Source: Tricholoma matsutake (Eukaryota; Basidiomycota; Agaricomycetes; Agaricales; Tricholomataceae). Taken from it: a DNA stretch of 64,000 nucleotides. Of this stretch, positions 53,752 to 62,978 are shown in pieces. The DNA is taken from positions 9,734,001-9,798,000 of the forward strand of contig AP026549.1 in NCBI GenBank assembly GCA_026075535.2, given 5' to 3'. Under the pieces are notes generated by a model. That model did no database searches. It was given only the letters and a program-made list of their open reading frames with translations, and was not told the DNA's origin. The stretch's first letter is position 1, and each line of letters begins with the position of its first letter. Made by a program: the position numbers and the translations under genes.

Positions 53752-54440
53752 TGTCAAGAACCGTTCCTCACCTGATCGGAACCCGCACCCATCTGATCCT
53801 TTTCTGCACCTCGAACCCGACTTTTGTCTACACCTTCCGATTTCATTCCCGGCCGCCTTGCACTGCCCACACTGCTGTGCACCAGGCCGCCTTGTACAGC
53901 ATCCATGGCTGCCTTCCCAAGGCTGCCATCTCTATTGCAAATTCAACTATGGATTCCTGTGTGGCTCCTGCTAGATAATTTATCTACACAGTCTTCATTC
54001 TGTTCCGCATTATTCCAGACTACAGTATTTAAGCTTAGTTAGTTTTGCCTTGTATTCCTCAGTTTGTATATCGACATAGACTCGACTTTACCCTGCCAAT
54101 CTAAAACCTCCTTCTACTCCAACCCCTGTCCTCTAAGAGTCTGAACTACATTCGACTCAACCTCTAGTCTCCCTCCGAAGTTCTAGTCTCATCTGAACTC
54201 AACCTAAGTCCCTCCGTACTCCTCCCCACATTTACCCGCACTTTCCCTCTCCTACCTCTAAACCCTCGACTTGAAATTAGGACACCAGACGAGGTGAAGG
54301 GCGCAGCTTCTTACAAGCTGAAGCCAAGTCCTTTCTGTTCCCCCTCCTGCAGAATCTGCATCGACCCGACAATGTCCCGCTATCATCACCCGCAGTGTCC
54401 AGTCGGATTCTGAAGTGGCCTCTAGGATCAGTTCTTAACA
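53752..54440 (+). repeat. Chromovirus C 3' LTR
   Basis: 689 bp, 20 bp shorter than the 5' LTR because of small internal deletions; same ends; TSD CCCTC at 54441. Confidence 0.95.
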
Positions 54441-54445
54441 CCCTC

Positions 54446-54607
54446 CAGAAAAGAGCCATGTTACGCCCAACACAGGCGATTGAAAAATGTTCCCAAGAAC
54501 CTCACGATGACTCACGACGGCAACCAACTTTGAAGGTGGGAAATTGTTGAAATACTTGTTCCTTGAATTTGGCAGGACCCTGGATTTAGTGCACATCCAT
54601 GATCCGT
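54446..54607. other. Host sequence between chromovirus C and the copia element
   Basis: 162 bp separate the two elements. On the minus strand one frame is open (LPNSRNKYFNNFPPSKLVAV, then GNIFQSPVLGVTWLFSGG). If chromovirus C and one TSD are removed, it continues into 46755-46700 (ILAQAGL, then a possible GTAACC donor). It may be a piece of a host gene on the minus strand that has been hit by both elements. Function not recognised. Confidence 0.35.
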
Positions 54608-54809
54608 TGTTGGGATAGTCAATCCTAGCGCATCACAAGCGCATCACATGCACATCACTAGCACATCATGTATAAAAATAGAACATGATGTATTTATAGA
54701 TCACAACATATATACATGGTAGTATAGGAGAATACGAGACATTCTAGCTTGTCCTAAACTCCCATCATATAATCCCTTTGACCTTCTCCTTCACACCATA
54801 ATCCCAATA
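54608..54809 (+). repeat. Copia 5' LTR
   Basis: 202 bp, with repeated GCGCATCAC / GCACATCAC words at the start. The 3' LTR is 11 bp shorter, owing to loss of one such word. Confidence 0.93.
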
Positions 54810-55020
54810 GCTTATGGGCCCCGGCCTTTTTCATATTTAAATAACTTGTTCTAGACTTGTCACTACTATGTCAGATCACCTCATTGAACTGGAAGAGCCT
54901 GAGGAAGACGCTTTGGAAGACACACCCTTAACCCCTATTTGAGCCAGCAGAGTTTACACCTCTAATGCCTCTCGACAGAGGCAACAGACCAAAGCTCAAC
55001 CAGTAATCGAATTAATTTGG
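54810..55020 (+). other. Copia 5' leader
   Basis: It starts GCTTATGGGCCCC after the LTR (primer-binding site expected here; tRNA not identified). From about 54869 the text may already be coding (MSDHLIELEEPEEDALEDTP, then a TGA). Confidence 0.5.
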
Positions 55021-55925
55021 ATGAAAGAATATATAAATGTGAACAAAATCGCTGAATGCGATCACTTAACAGATGAGAATTGGCATGAATGGAAGGAGAG
55101 AATGAAAAGGGTATTTATCAATTGTGATGTAACTGGATATACTACTGGCAGTGTGAGACGACCAGATGAAACCAAAGATCTCATTAACACAAGTAACTGG
55201 GACAAGAACAACTCTTGGGCGCAACAAATAATCATACAAAATGTCACCTCCTCTCAAATGAATCACGTCGGATCGAAAACATCAGCTGAAGCGATGTATT
55301 CAGCGCTTACAGTTACTCACAAGAACAAGGCACATCAAACAGTAAATCATATACAGTGCCTGTTATATGAGACCAAGATACAAGAAACAGATGATCTCCC
55401 AAAACACCTTGACACTCTTAAATCATATCATGACCACATCAATAAATTCCCCAATGCAGAATTCCATGTCTTGGACATGCGCTTCAAAGCAATTATTTTG
55501 GTGTCTGTACCTTCATCTTGGCAGACTTACATCGAACCCTATAATGGGAATGCCAATGATCCCAATGATCCAGACCCCAAACGGAGGATGTCCTCGGATT
55601 CCTTTATTGGTTTATTATGGGAGGAATATAAGATTCATATCATGTGCTCACATAACAAGTATACTAATAGTTCTAGCACAAACCTGGTTAATACCCAGAA
55701 GAATAGTGGAACTACCAAGACTTTGGAAGAGCGCATCACTGATCATAAATCCTTTAACAAACCTTATTGCGAACATTGTAGGTGACCAGGACATTGGTCG
55801 AGTAAATGTCACAAAGATGCTGGTAACAAATGTTGGAACTGTGGGAAAATAGGACATAAGGAAAAAGATTGTTGGAGAAAAAAGAAGGGAAAAGAAAGGA
55901 ATAAAGAGAAGCAGAAAGATGGATC
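55021..55925 (+). pseudogene. Copia gag
   Basis: The frame 55021-55785 has the copia gag capsid region: LTDENWHEWKERMKRVFINC, AMYSALTVTHKNKAHQTVNH and IQETDDLPKHLDTLKSYHDH. Two zinc knuckles follow. The first, CEHC-R-stop-PGHWSSKC, is interrupted by TGA 55783-55785 at what should be an Arg or Lys codon. The second, CWNCGKIGHKEKDC (in the shifted frame to 55852), is complete. A Lys-rich stretch leads to the protease. Having two CCHC knuckles is unusual, as many copia gags have one. The frame changes between the knuckles, so at least one indel is also present. Confidence 0.85.
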
Positions 55926-56427
55926 AAATAGAAGTGCTGAAGATTTGAATGTGGGGGAGGAATTGATCACATTTCCAGTAAATGAAGAACTTTACAATTT
56001 TGACACATACAAAGCCTGTAACCTTGATGGAAATGATGAGCGGTTGATCTGGTATGACTGGTTAGCCAATTCAGCAACAACTTCACATGTTACACATCAA
56101 AGAGAAGCCTTTATTGCATACACACCTGTGGAAAAATGTTCCGTGACAGGTGTAGGTGGTATAGAAGCAAAAATTGAGGGCTGTGGAACTGTTGAATTAA
56201 TTTCAACATGTAATGGTCACAATTATATTTTGCACTTGGAGGACGTACTATACATACCTGGAACACGGAATAATTTGATTTTGTTAGGGCGATGGGATGC
56301 AGCTGGGGGAAGATATACAGGAGGAAAAGGAAAAATTACCCTTGTCACTAAGGAGGGGAGGAGAATAGCACAAGGGAAGAAGGTTAACAACCACTTATAC
56401 AAGATGGAATTAACTATATGCAACTGA
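55926..56427 (+). pseudogene. Copia protease
   Basis: The frame 55945-56427 has WYDWLANSATTSHVTHQREA where copia proteases have WxLDSGATSHMT: the catalytic Asp is Asn and Gly is Ala, so it is inactive. EDVLYIPGTRNNLILLGRWD is the typical protease end (VLYVPxxxxNLLSV). It is followed within the same frame by the start of the pre-integrase region (KKVNNHLYKMEL). A frameshift at about 56420 leads to the integrase frame. Confidence 0.88.
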
Positions 56428-57600
56428 CACCCGACACTTACAATAGAAGCTGCCGATCACCGATCATCAATAATGATGTGGCACCCAATTGGGAAACTTG
56501 GCACAGGCACTTCGGGCACGTCGGGTATTCCGGCCTGCAGAAATTGTTGGATAGGAATTTGGTCAATGGATTTAACATCAATAAGCACAGTCCTAAACCA
56601 GACTGTATTGCTTGTACCAAGGTGAAGCAACATATAGAACCCTTTCCTAGAATATTGACACGACAAACTGAACCCGGAGAATTGACACATATTGACTTAT
56701 GGGGAAAATATGCGATCAAATCTATAAATGGAAATCAATATTACTTGTTACATGTGGACGACGCAAAATGCTACATAACCGTCCAGTGTTTGAAAGAGAA
56801 ATTGGACTCAACACAAGCAGTAATAAATTATTTGACACATCTAATAACTGAAGGTTGAAAACTGAAGGGGATCCAAATTGATTGCAGGAAAGAATTTGTA
56901 AACGAGAAGTTGGAAAAATGGTGCAATGAACGTGGTATAATAATAAGACTAACTGTGCCATACTCACCTTCACAGAATGGCGTTGCAGAGCGGATAAATC
57001 GAACTCTTGTTGAATTATCATGCACCATGATAACTGCCAAACAACTTCCCAAATTTCTTTGGGAATACACAGTTTTACATGCCGCTTACCTTCGTAACCG
57101 AGCATTTACAAAACATCTCCCAAAATCAACACCTTACGAAGGCTGGCATGAAATAAAACCCAATGTATCACATTTACAGGAGTTTGGAAGCCACATATGG
57201 ATATTACTACAAGGTCAAAAGAAACCCCAAAAAATGCTACCAAAACCAAGGCACCGAGCATATGTCTGCTACGATCATGGTAAAATATTACAATGCAGAA
57301 ACTCGCAAAGTATTGACCTCACACAACTTCTGGCACATTACACCTACAGAAAAACTGGCTCCCGAACATATTGAAATTACACCCGATTTACAGTGTGAGG
57401 GGGAGTCTGCAGGTAGCACGCCGTCAATGGGTGTAACAGATTCTGATGATACAACTTGGAATCTTGCACCTAAGAAGCGAAAATGGAATGAAATACATAA
57501 AATATAGATAATGATGAACCACAGAAGATGTGTGGAATTTGTATCGATTATAAACACCTTTACAATCCTTTTACGTATGAGGACGATGACAATTTATTGT
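56418..57600 (+). pseudogene. Copia integrase
   Basis: The pre-integrase zinc motif is WHRHFGHVGYSGLQKLLDRN ... CIACTKVKQH (HHCC). Core: GELTHIDLWGKYAIKSINGN (D), TGA 56856-56858, GIQIDCRKEFVNEKLEKWCN (D; the next residue is Arg where Gly is usual), then SPSQNGVAERINRTLVELSC (E). After this come NRAFTKHLPKSTPYEGWH and LQEFGSHIWIL. The frame shifts near 57330 to a low-complexity linker (57163-57507) and stops at a TAG before IDNDEP-like text, where Gln is likely. All three catalytic acidic residues are present. Confidence 0.9.
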
Positions 57601-58500
57601 GAATAGAAGAAGTCTACGCAATTGTTGCCGGAGACAAACTTATGAGTCTTGAAGATGCAAAGAACTCCCCAGATTGGCCTGAATGGCAAAAGGCCATGAA
57701 GAATGAATTGGATTTATTATCAGAGAAGGGGACTTGGGAACTCGTCCAGAAACCTCATGATGCAAAACCAATCAGAAATAAATGGATCTTTGTCAAGAAG
57801 TGCAATAAAGAGGGGGAAATAGTAAGGTATCAAGCAAGATTAGTGGTGAAAGGATATGGACAGCAACCCAGATTTGATTATAGGGAAACATTCTCACCAG
57901 TTGTCAGGATGGATACATTATGTGCATTGCTAGCACTCGTACCTGAGAAGGGACTCAAGTTACAACAATGGACATAAAGGGCACATATCTAAATGGCACT
58001 TTGCAGGAGGCAATGTATATGCAACAGCCTGAGGGATGTGAAGACAGAATGGGTCGAGTATGCAGGTTAGTCAAATCACTTTATGGTTTAAAACAGGCAG
58101 GCTGAGAGTGGAATAATGAACTTGATGGCAAATCATGGCTCGTCCTTACTTTCTGATCCATGCACATATATACAACGCGACGGAGATGACTTCAGAATAA
58201 TGGCTATCTGGGTGGACGACTCACTGCTTTTTGCTTCATCTGATAAAATGATGGATCATATGAAAGAAACCCTCAGCTCAGAATGGGAAGTAACAGACCT
58301 TGGAGAGCCGAGTAAAATTGTTGGCATTGAAGTTACACAAACCGAGAATGCAATAACTATATCTCAACAGAGATATATTGAAAATATTCTCCATAATGAA
58401 GGAATAGCCAATGCAAATTCTACCGGTATACCCATGGACCCCAATATGAAGCTTGGACCAAATCTGGATGATAACGAACCAAATTGAAGCAATTCATATG
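57600..58500 (+). pseudogene. Copia reverse transcriptase
   Basis: SLEDAKNSPDWPEWQKAMKN and LDLLSEKGTWELVQKP start the copia RT. KWIFVKKCNKEGEIVRYQAR, LVVKGYGQQPRFDYRETFSP and a frameshift at about 57968 follow. Then come MDIKGTYLNGTLQEAMYMQQ (first Asp of the palm), SLYGLKQAG, TGA, and a second shift into 58116-58487, with IMAIWVDDSLLFAS (catalytic VDD intact), MKETLSSEWEVTDLGEPSKI and ISQQRYIENILHNEG. At least two frameshifts and one TGA break the frame. Confidence 0.9.
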
Positions 58501-59134
58501 CATGATTATTGGGGAGTCTGCAATTTTTGGCAAATTCCACAAGACCAGACATAAGCTATGCAGTTAATAAATTGGCTGCCTACACTGCAAACCCAGGTTT
58601 AAAACACCATGGTGCAATAATACTCAGATACCTGGTGGGCACTAAAACTCTAGGGATAACTTATAGAAAATCCCAAGATGAAACTGGAACCAAAAACCTC
58701 TTCCACAGATATGCAGATGCTGCATACGCAAATGCTGATGACGTCAAATCCACGACTGGCTACATTTTTTTCTAGCGGCAGGGGGAGCAATCACATGGAA
58801 ATCAAAGAAACCAACTGTGATAGCATTGTCCTCTACAGAAGCAGAATATGTAGCGCTGTCAGAGGCTGGACGAGAGGCGAGATGGCTGAGACATTTATAC
58901 AGTGAACTCAGATTCCCACAAAGCTCCCCAATGGTGATTAAAGGTGATAATGAAGGATCCGTAATATTGACACATAATCCTCAGTTTCACCAGCGATCAA
59001 AACATATTGCTATTTGCCATCACTGGGTCCAAACACTAGTAACTGACAAAGTACTCGACATACAAAACTGTCGTGACCTGGAACAAACAGCGGACATGTT
59101 AACAAAGGCCTTGCCAAGGCCAAAATATATATGA
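58500..59134 (+). pseudogene. Copia RNase H
   Basis: The frame 58509-58775 reads GSLQFLANSTRPDISYAVNK, HHGAIILRYLVGTKTLGITY and YADAAYANADDVKSTTGYIF, followed by a shift. Then 58790-59134 has ITWKSKKPTVIALSSTEAEY (conserved SSTEAEY), VALSEAGREARWLRHLYSEL, HQRSKHIAICHHWV and TADMLTKALPRPKY, the usual C-terminus of copia polyproteins. It ends at 59134, about 190 bp before the 3' LTR. Conserved residues are kept except for the frameshift. Confidence 0.9.
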
Positions 59135-59321
59135 CATAGGGCAGAGATAGGAATCCAGTCGACACGCAAACTCAGTAGCTTTCCTCGCATGTGAGTTGTT
59201 TTTTCCCATGGGGTTTTCCACCACATAGAGGTTTTAACGCACCTGAAAGGTGAGAAATTTAACATTTCAATTATTTATTAACCATTCCTATGGACTCAAC
59301 TGTGCTAGGCTTGAGGGGGAG

Positions 59322-59512
59322 TGTTGGGATAGTCAATCCTAGCACATCACAAGCGCATCACTAGTGCATCACATATAAAAATAGAACATGATGTATTTAT
59401 AGATCACAACATATATACATCATAGTATAGGAGAATATGAGATGTTCTATATTGTCCTAAACTCCCATCATATGATCCCTTTGACCTTCTCCTTCACACC
59501 ATAATCCCAATA
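59322..59512 (+). repeat. Copia 3' LTR
   Basis: 191 bp, ends TGTTGGGAT / ATCCCAATA, followed by TSD TCCGT at 59513. Confidence 0.93.
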
Positions 59513-59517
59513 TCCGT

Positions 59518-60560
59518 TCATCATTCCCTGAAGCATAACCCCACCCACAACCACCCACAACCTGGCACAAACTTACTTATCAAATATCATTTCTCAGACT
59601 CGTCAACATTTGGAGGTGTGTGGCTGTCACTATATTGCTCCGAATCCCTTGAGACGTTCAACACCCAAACACAAACTATATTCTTCGAAACAACTTGAGT
59701 GTGGAATTGCTTCGATTGCTAGTACCTACTTCAACTATGGGTATGGGTCCGCTTTCTTTTTCTCTTTCTTCCGCTCAACTAAAGTAAAGCAATTGTGCTT
59801 ACTTCCTCAAGTAAACCAGTGACGGTGGCACACATCTTCCCTTCCAGGTTCCCAGCGAAGTATGCCTCATCAGAATCAGAATGAAGTTTTTTTCGAAAAT
59901 TTCGTAACTTTGAAGGCATTAGGTGGCTCGAAGCCAATTCCTTTACCAGGGTCATGGTGATTCTACTGTAATTATTGTCTGAAGGTAAAGAAAACAAATA
60001 CAGTTGCCCAAAACTAAGAGAACTATCATGCGCAGACTGTCAAAGGTATTGAAACAGGTAAGTTGTGTATCTAAAGGTCAGGGTATAAGAAATTTTTACC
60101 ACGTCTATACATTATCTCTCCAAGAAACCTGCTATGCATGGCCACTTTCTGCCACCAGTAATCTGGGAATCGTCGGGGAAAAATAAATATATGATTGTGA
60201 TAATGGACAACGATGGACTTTGCATTGAATTCAGGGCATCTTTGGAATGTGATGAGCATGATATGGATTGCGTAGTGTATTGCCACCTACAAAAACCGCT
60301 GACTGAACTTGTGGTCATACTTCAATAGAAGGGTGTGCACGTACTGCCCCAGTGATGGTGGAGGTGTATTGGAATTGGCCTTGGCCATGTAACATTGTTG
60401 AGGTGTAGCCATGTAACTCCCGCATTTCGTATATTGAGATACCTGGTGCTATGGTTGGGAGGACCACGGGAGCGGCAGGAGGGGCAAGGTGGGTGAAGTT
60501 ATGTGTGATAGTGAAAATGATTGGTGATAAAAAGCCATTGATAATGGCAAAAACATAAAC
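59518..60560. other. Host sequence left of the foldback element, possible gene on the minus strand
   Basis: No gene is certain. Open minus-strand frames include 59997-59779 (MTLVKELASSHLMPSKLRNF), 60286-60071 and 60566-60315. Open plus-strand frames include 59610-59822 and 60134-60328. If the foldback element and one AGT are removed, two minus-strand frames run across the site. One joins VCVIPGT to VYVFAIINGF. The other starts MTSELQTILRDLDTSSLSVL and continues into hydrophobic LFMFLPLSMAF. One of these may be the 5' exon of a gene divergent from the one at 62979, but I cannot decide which. Confidence 0.35.
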
Positions 60561-60563
60561 AGT

Positions 60564-62702
60564 CACTGGGTGCAGGGCACAATACCCCTGATGGGGTATT
60601 ATGTAAGTATCTTGGAAGTATTCCTAATACTGTCAAGATACTAGCCCAGAAGTATGTTGCCAGTATGCTGATTGTTGATTACCATACGTCCACATTAGTA
60701 ACTTGTACATATTGTAACTGTATTCTGAATGTCTTGGCTGAAAAATAATACAATATTTCCTCCCTACTATCACAATAATATTAAGATACTTCTAATGGAG
60801 TATTGAAGTTAAAGATCAAAATATTTTTCAAGTACTGAGAAGGCAGTAACTTGGTGGTATTGAGGTAATTTCTTCAGTACTACCAAGATACTATCTACAA
60901 TACTATCAAGATGATATCACAATACTTTGCTTGGGATATGTTAGCAATATGATGGAAAAGATCTAGAAAACCTCTGTGTCAGTATGCTTGAAATATCATG
61001 GAAGTACACAAACAAAAAGAGTAGTCATGCACCTCATACCTTCACCATACTAAAGCCAGGGAATATTGGAAGTATTGAAGTGTTGTTTATTCAATACTGT
61101 CAAACTACTCTATGGGAAGTATATAAGAAGAAATTTGATAAATTGGAAAAGTATTATTAGCAGATGTCTGCACATGCAGGTCTGCTGTTGCAAGTATCTA
61201 CTTCCATGTCTGAGTACCTACATGTCCACTGGCAGGTATCTACTCAGGTACTCACTTGCACATCCAAGTTGTATGTCCAAGTACTTACTCAAGTACTTAC
61301 TGGCACCTATTTGAGTACTGACTAGTACTTGCCAGTGCATATCCAAGTACTTACTCAAGTATCTACTGGAACCTATTCAAGTTTGAGTACTTACTTGTAT
61401 ATCCAAGTACCTACTTGAATGTCCAGGTATCTACTCAGGTACTTACATTCATCCAAGTTGTATGTCCAAGTACTTACTCAAGTACCTACTTGCACCTATT
61501 GGAGTACTTACTTGCATATCCAAATACCTACTTTATATCTACCTGCATGTTCAGGTATCTACTCAAGTACTCACTTGCACATCCAAGTACTTACTCAAGT
61601 ACCTGCTGGTACCTATTTGAGTACTTATTTGTATATCCAAGTACCTACCAGTGGTTATTTGAGTATTTACTTGTATGTCCAAGCAGTGCCTACTAGTTAG
61701 TATCTAGATACCTGAACATGCAGGTAGATATAAAGTAGGTATTTGGATATGCAAGTAAGTACTCCAATAGGTGCAAGTAGGTACTTGAGTAAGTACTTGG
61801 ACATACAACTTGGATGAATGTAAGTACCTGAGTAGATACCTGGACATTCAAGTAGGTACTTGGATATACAAGTAAGTACTCAAACTTGAATAGGTTCCAG
61901 TAGATACTTGAGTAAGTACTTGGATATGCACTGGCAAGTACTAGTCAGTACTCAAATAGGTGCCAGTAAGTACTTGAGTAAGTACTTGGACATACAACTT
62001 GGATGTGCAAGTGAGTACCTGAGTAGATACCTGCCAGTGGACATGTAGGTACTCAGACATGGAAGTAGATACTTGCAACAGCAGACCTGCATGTGCAGAC
62101 ATCTGCTAATAATACTTTTCCAATTTATCAAATTTCTTCTTATATACTTCCCATAGAGTAGTTTGACAGTATTGAATAAACAACACTTCAATACTTCCAA
62201 TATTCCCTGGCTTTAGTATGGTGAAGGTATGAGGTGCATGACTACTCTTTTTGTTTGTGTACTTCCATGATATTTCAAGCATACTGACACAGAGGTTTTC
62301 TAGATCTTTTCCATCATATTGCTAACATATCCCAAGCAAAGTATTGTGATATCATCTTGATAGTATTGTAGATAGTATCTTGGTAGTACTGAAGAAATTA
62401 CCTCAATACCACCAAGTTACTGCCTTCTCAGTACTTGAAAAATATTTTGATCTTTAACTTCAATACTCCATTAGAAGTATCTTAATATTATTGTGATAGT
62501 AGGGAGGAAATATTGTATTATTTTTCAGCCAAGACATTCAGAATACAGTTACAATATGTACAAGTTACTAATGTGGACGTATGGTAATCAACAATCAGCA
62601 TACTGGCAACATACTTCTGGGCTAGTATCTTGACAGTATTAGGAATACTTCCAAGATACTTACATAATACCCCATCAGGGGTATTGTGCCCTGCACCCAG
62701 TG
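60564..62702. mobile_element. Foldback element, CACTG ends, 999-bp inverted arms
   Basis: The arms 60564-61562 and 61704-62702 are inverted copies with exact symmetry of coordinates (no indel) and no mismatch in the parts I compared. The central loop is 141 bp. The ends read CACTGGGTGCAGGGCACAAT and the flanks show a 3-bp TSD AGT (60561-60563 and 62703-62705). CACTG ends with a 3-bp duplication are typical of CMC/EnSpm-type transposons, so this looks like a non-autonomous foldback member. The inner arms carry about 30-bp tandem repeats (AAGTACTTACTCAAGTACCT). The mirrored ORFs at 61066-61314 and 61952-62200 are by-products. Confidence 0.9.
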
Positions 62703-62705
62703 AGT

Positions 62706-62978
62706 GCCAGGGATAACACAGACAAGCTGGACGTATCCAGGTCCCGCAGGATGGTTTGTAATTCCGATGTCATGACGTTCGGCCGCCAGATGGTGGTAGC
62801 TTACAGAGCCGATGAAAGGCATAATGAAAAACTGAATTTTTTTTTCCAGTAATCTAATCGGTTACTTCGAAGTCGATTGCAAACATGGAACAATAGAGTC
62901 AGCCACATTCGGACCACCACATCAAAGCTCTTACCTGTTCGTATTATCATAAAACGCGGTGTCGAACGTAACTAACCC
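62706..62978. other. Upstream region of the spliced gene
   Basis: It holds the possible divergent ORF start on the minus strand (ATG at about 62772, MTSELQTILRD) and a short AT-rich stretch (62823-62870). No TATA box is obvious. The bases directly before the 62979 start codon read CTAACCC. Confidence 0.4.

Larger units (their letters stand above)
46761..54440 (+). mobile_element. Chromovirus C (Ty3/gypsy), full length, decayed
   Basis: A 7.7-kb element with LTRs at 46761-47469 and 53752-54440 (ends TGTCAAGAAC / GTTCTTAACA), perfect 5-bp TSD CCCTC (46756-46760 and 54441-54445), and a polypurine tract AAGGGGGAAATA before the 3' LTR. Order: gag, protease, RT, RNase H, integrase, chromodomain, then an antisense ORF of about 1 kb. 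It is inactive: protease and RT active-site Asp codons read Asn, three in-frame TGA codons lie in pol, and a short deletion lies in the RT fingers. Confidence 0.95.
54608..59512 (+). mobile_element. Ty1/copia element, full length, decayed
   Basis: A 4.9-kb element with LTRs at 54608-54809 and 59322-59512 (ends TGTTGGGAT / ATCCCAATA), perfect 5-bp TSD TCCGT (54603-54607 and 59513-59517), and a purine tract (CTTGAGGGGGAG) before the 3' LTR. Order gag, protease, integrase, RT, RNase H, as in copia elements. The ORF is broken by several TGA and TAG codons and frameshifts, and the protease active site is mutated. Confidence 0.94.

Noticed and set aside
61066..62200. Two identical 82-residue ORFs on opposite strands
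   Set aside because: They are mirror images created by the inverted arms of the foldback element, with no independent coding evidence.
60564..62702. Assembly artefact as the sole explanation of the palindrome
   Set aside because: A 3-bp TSD, transposon-like CACTG ends and unique flanks on both sides argue for a real element, though read-level proof is lacking.
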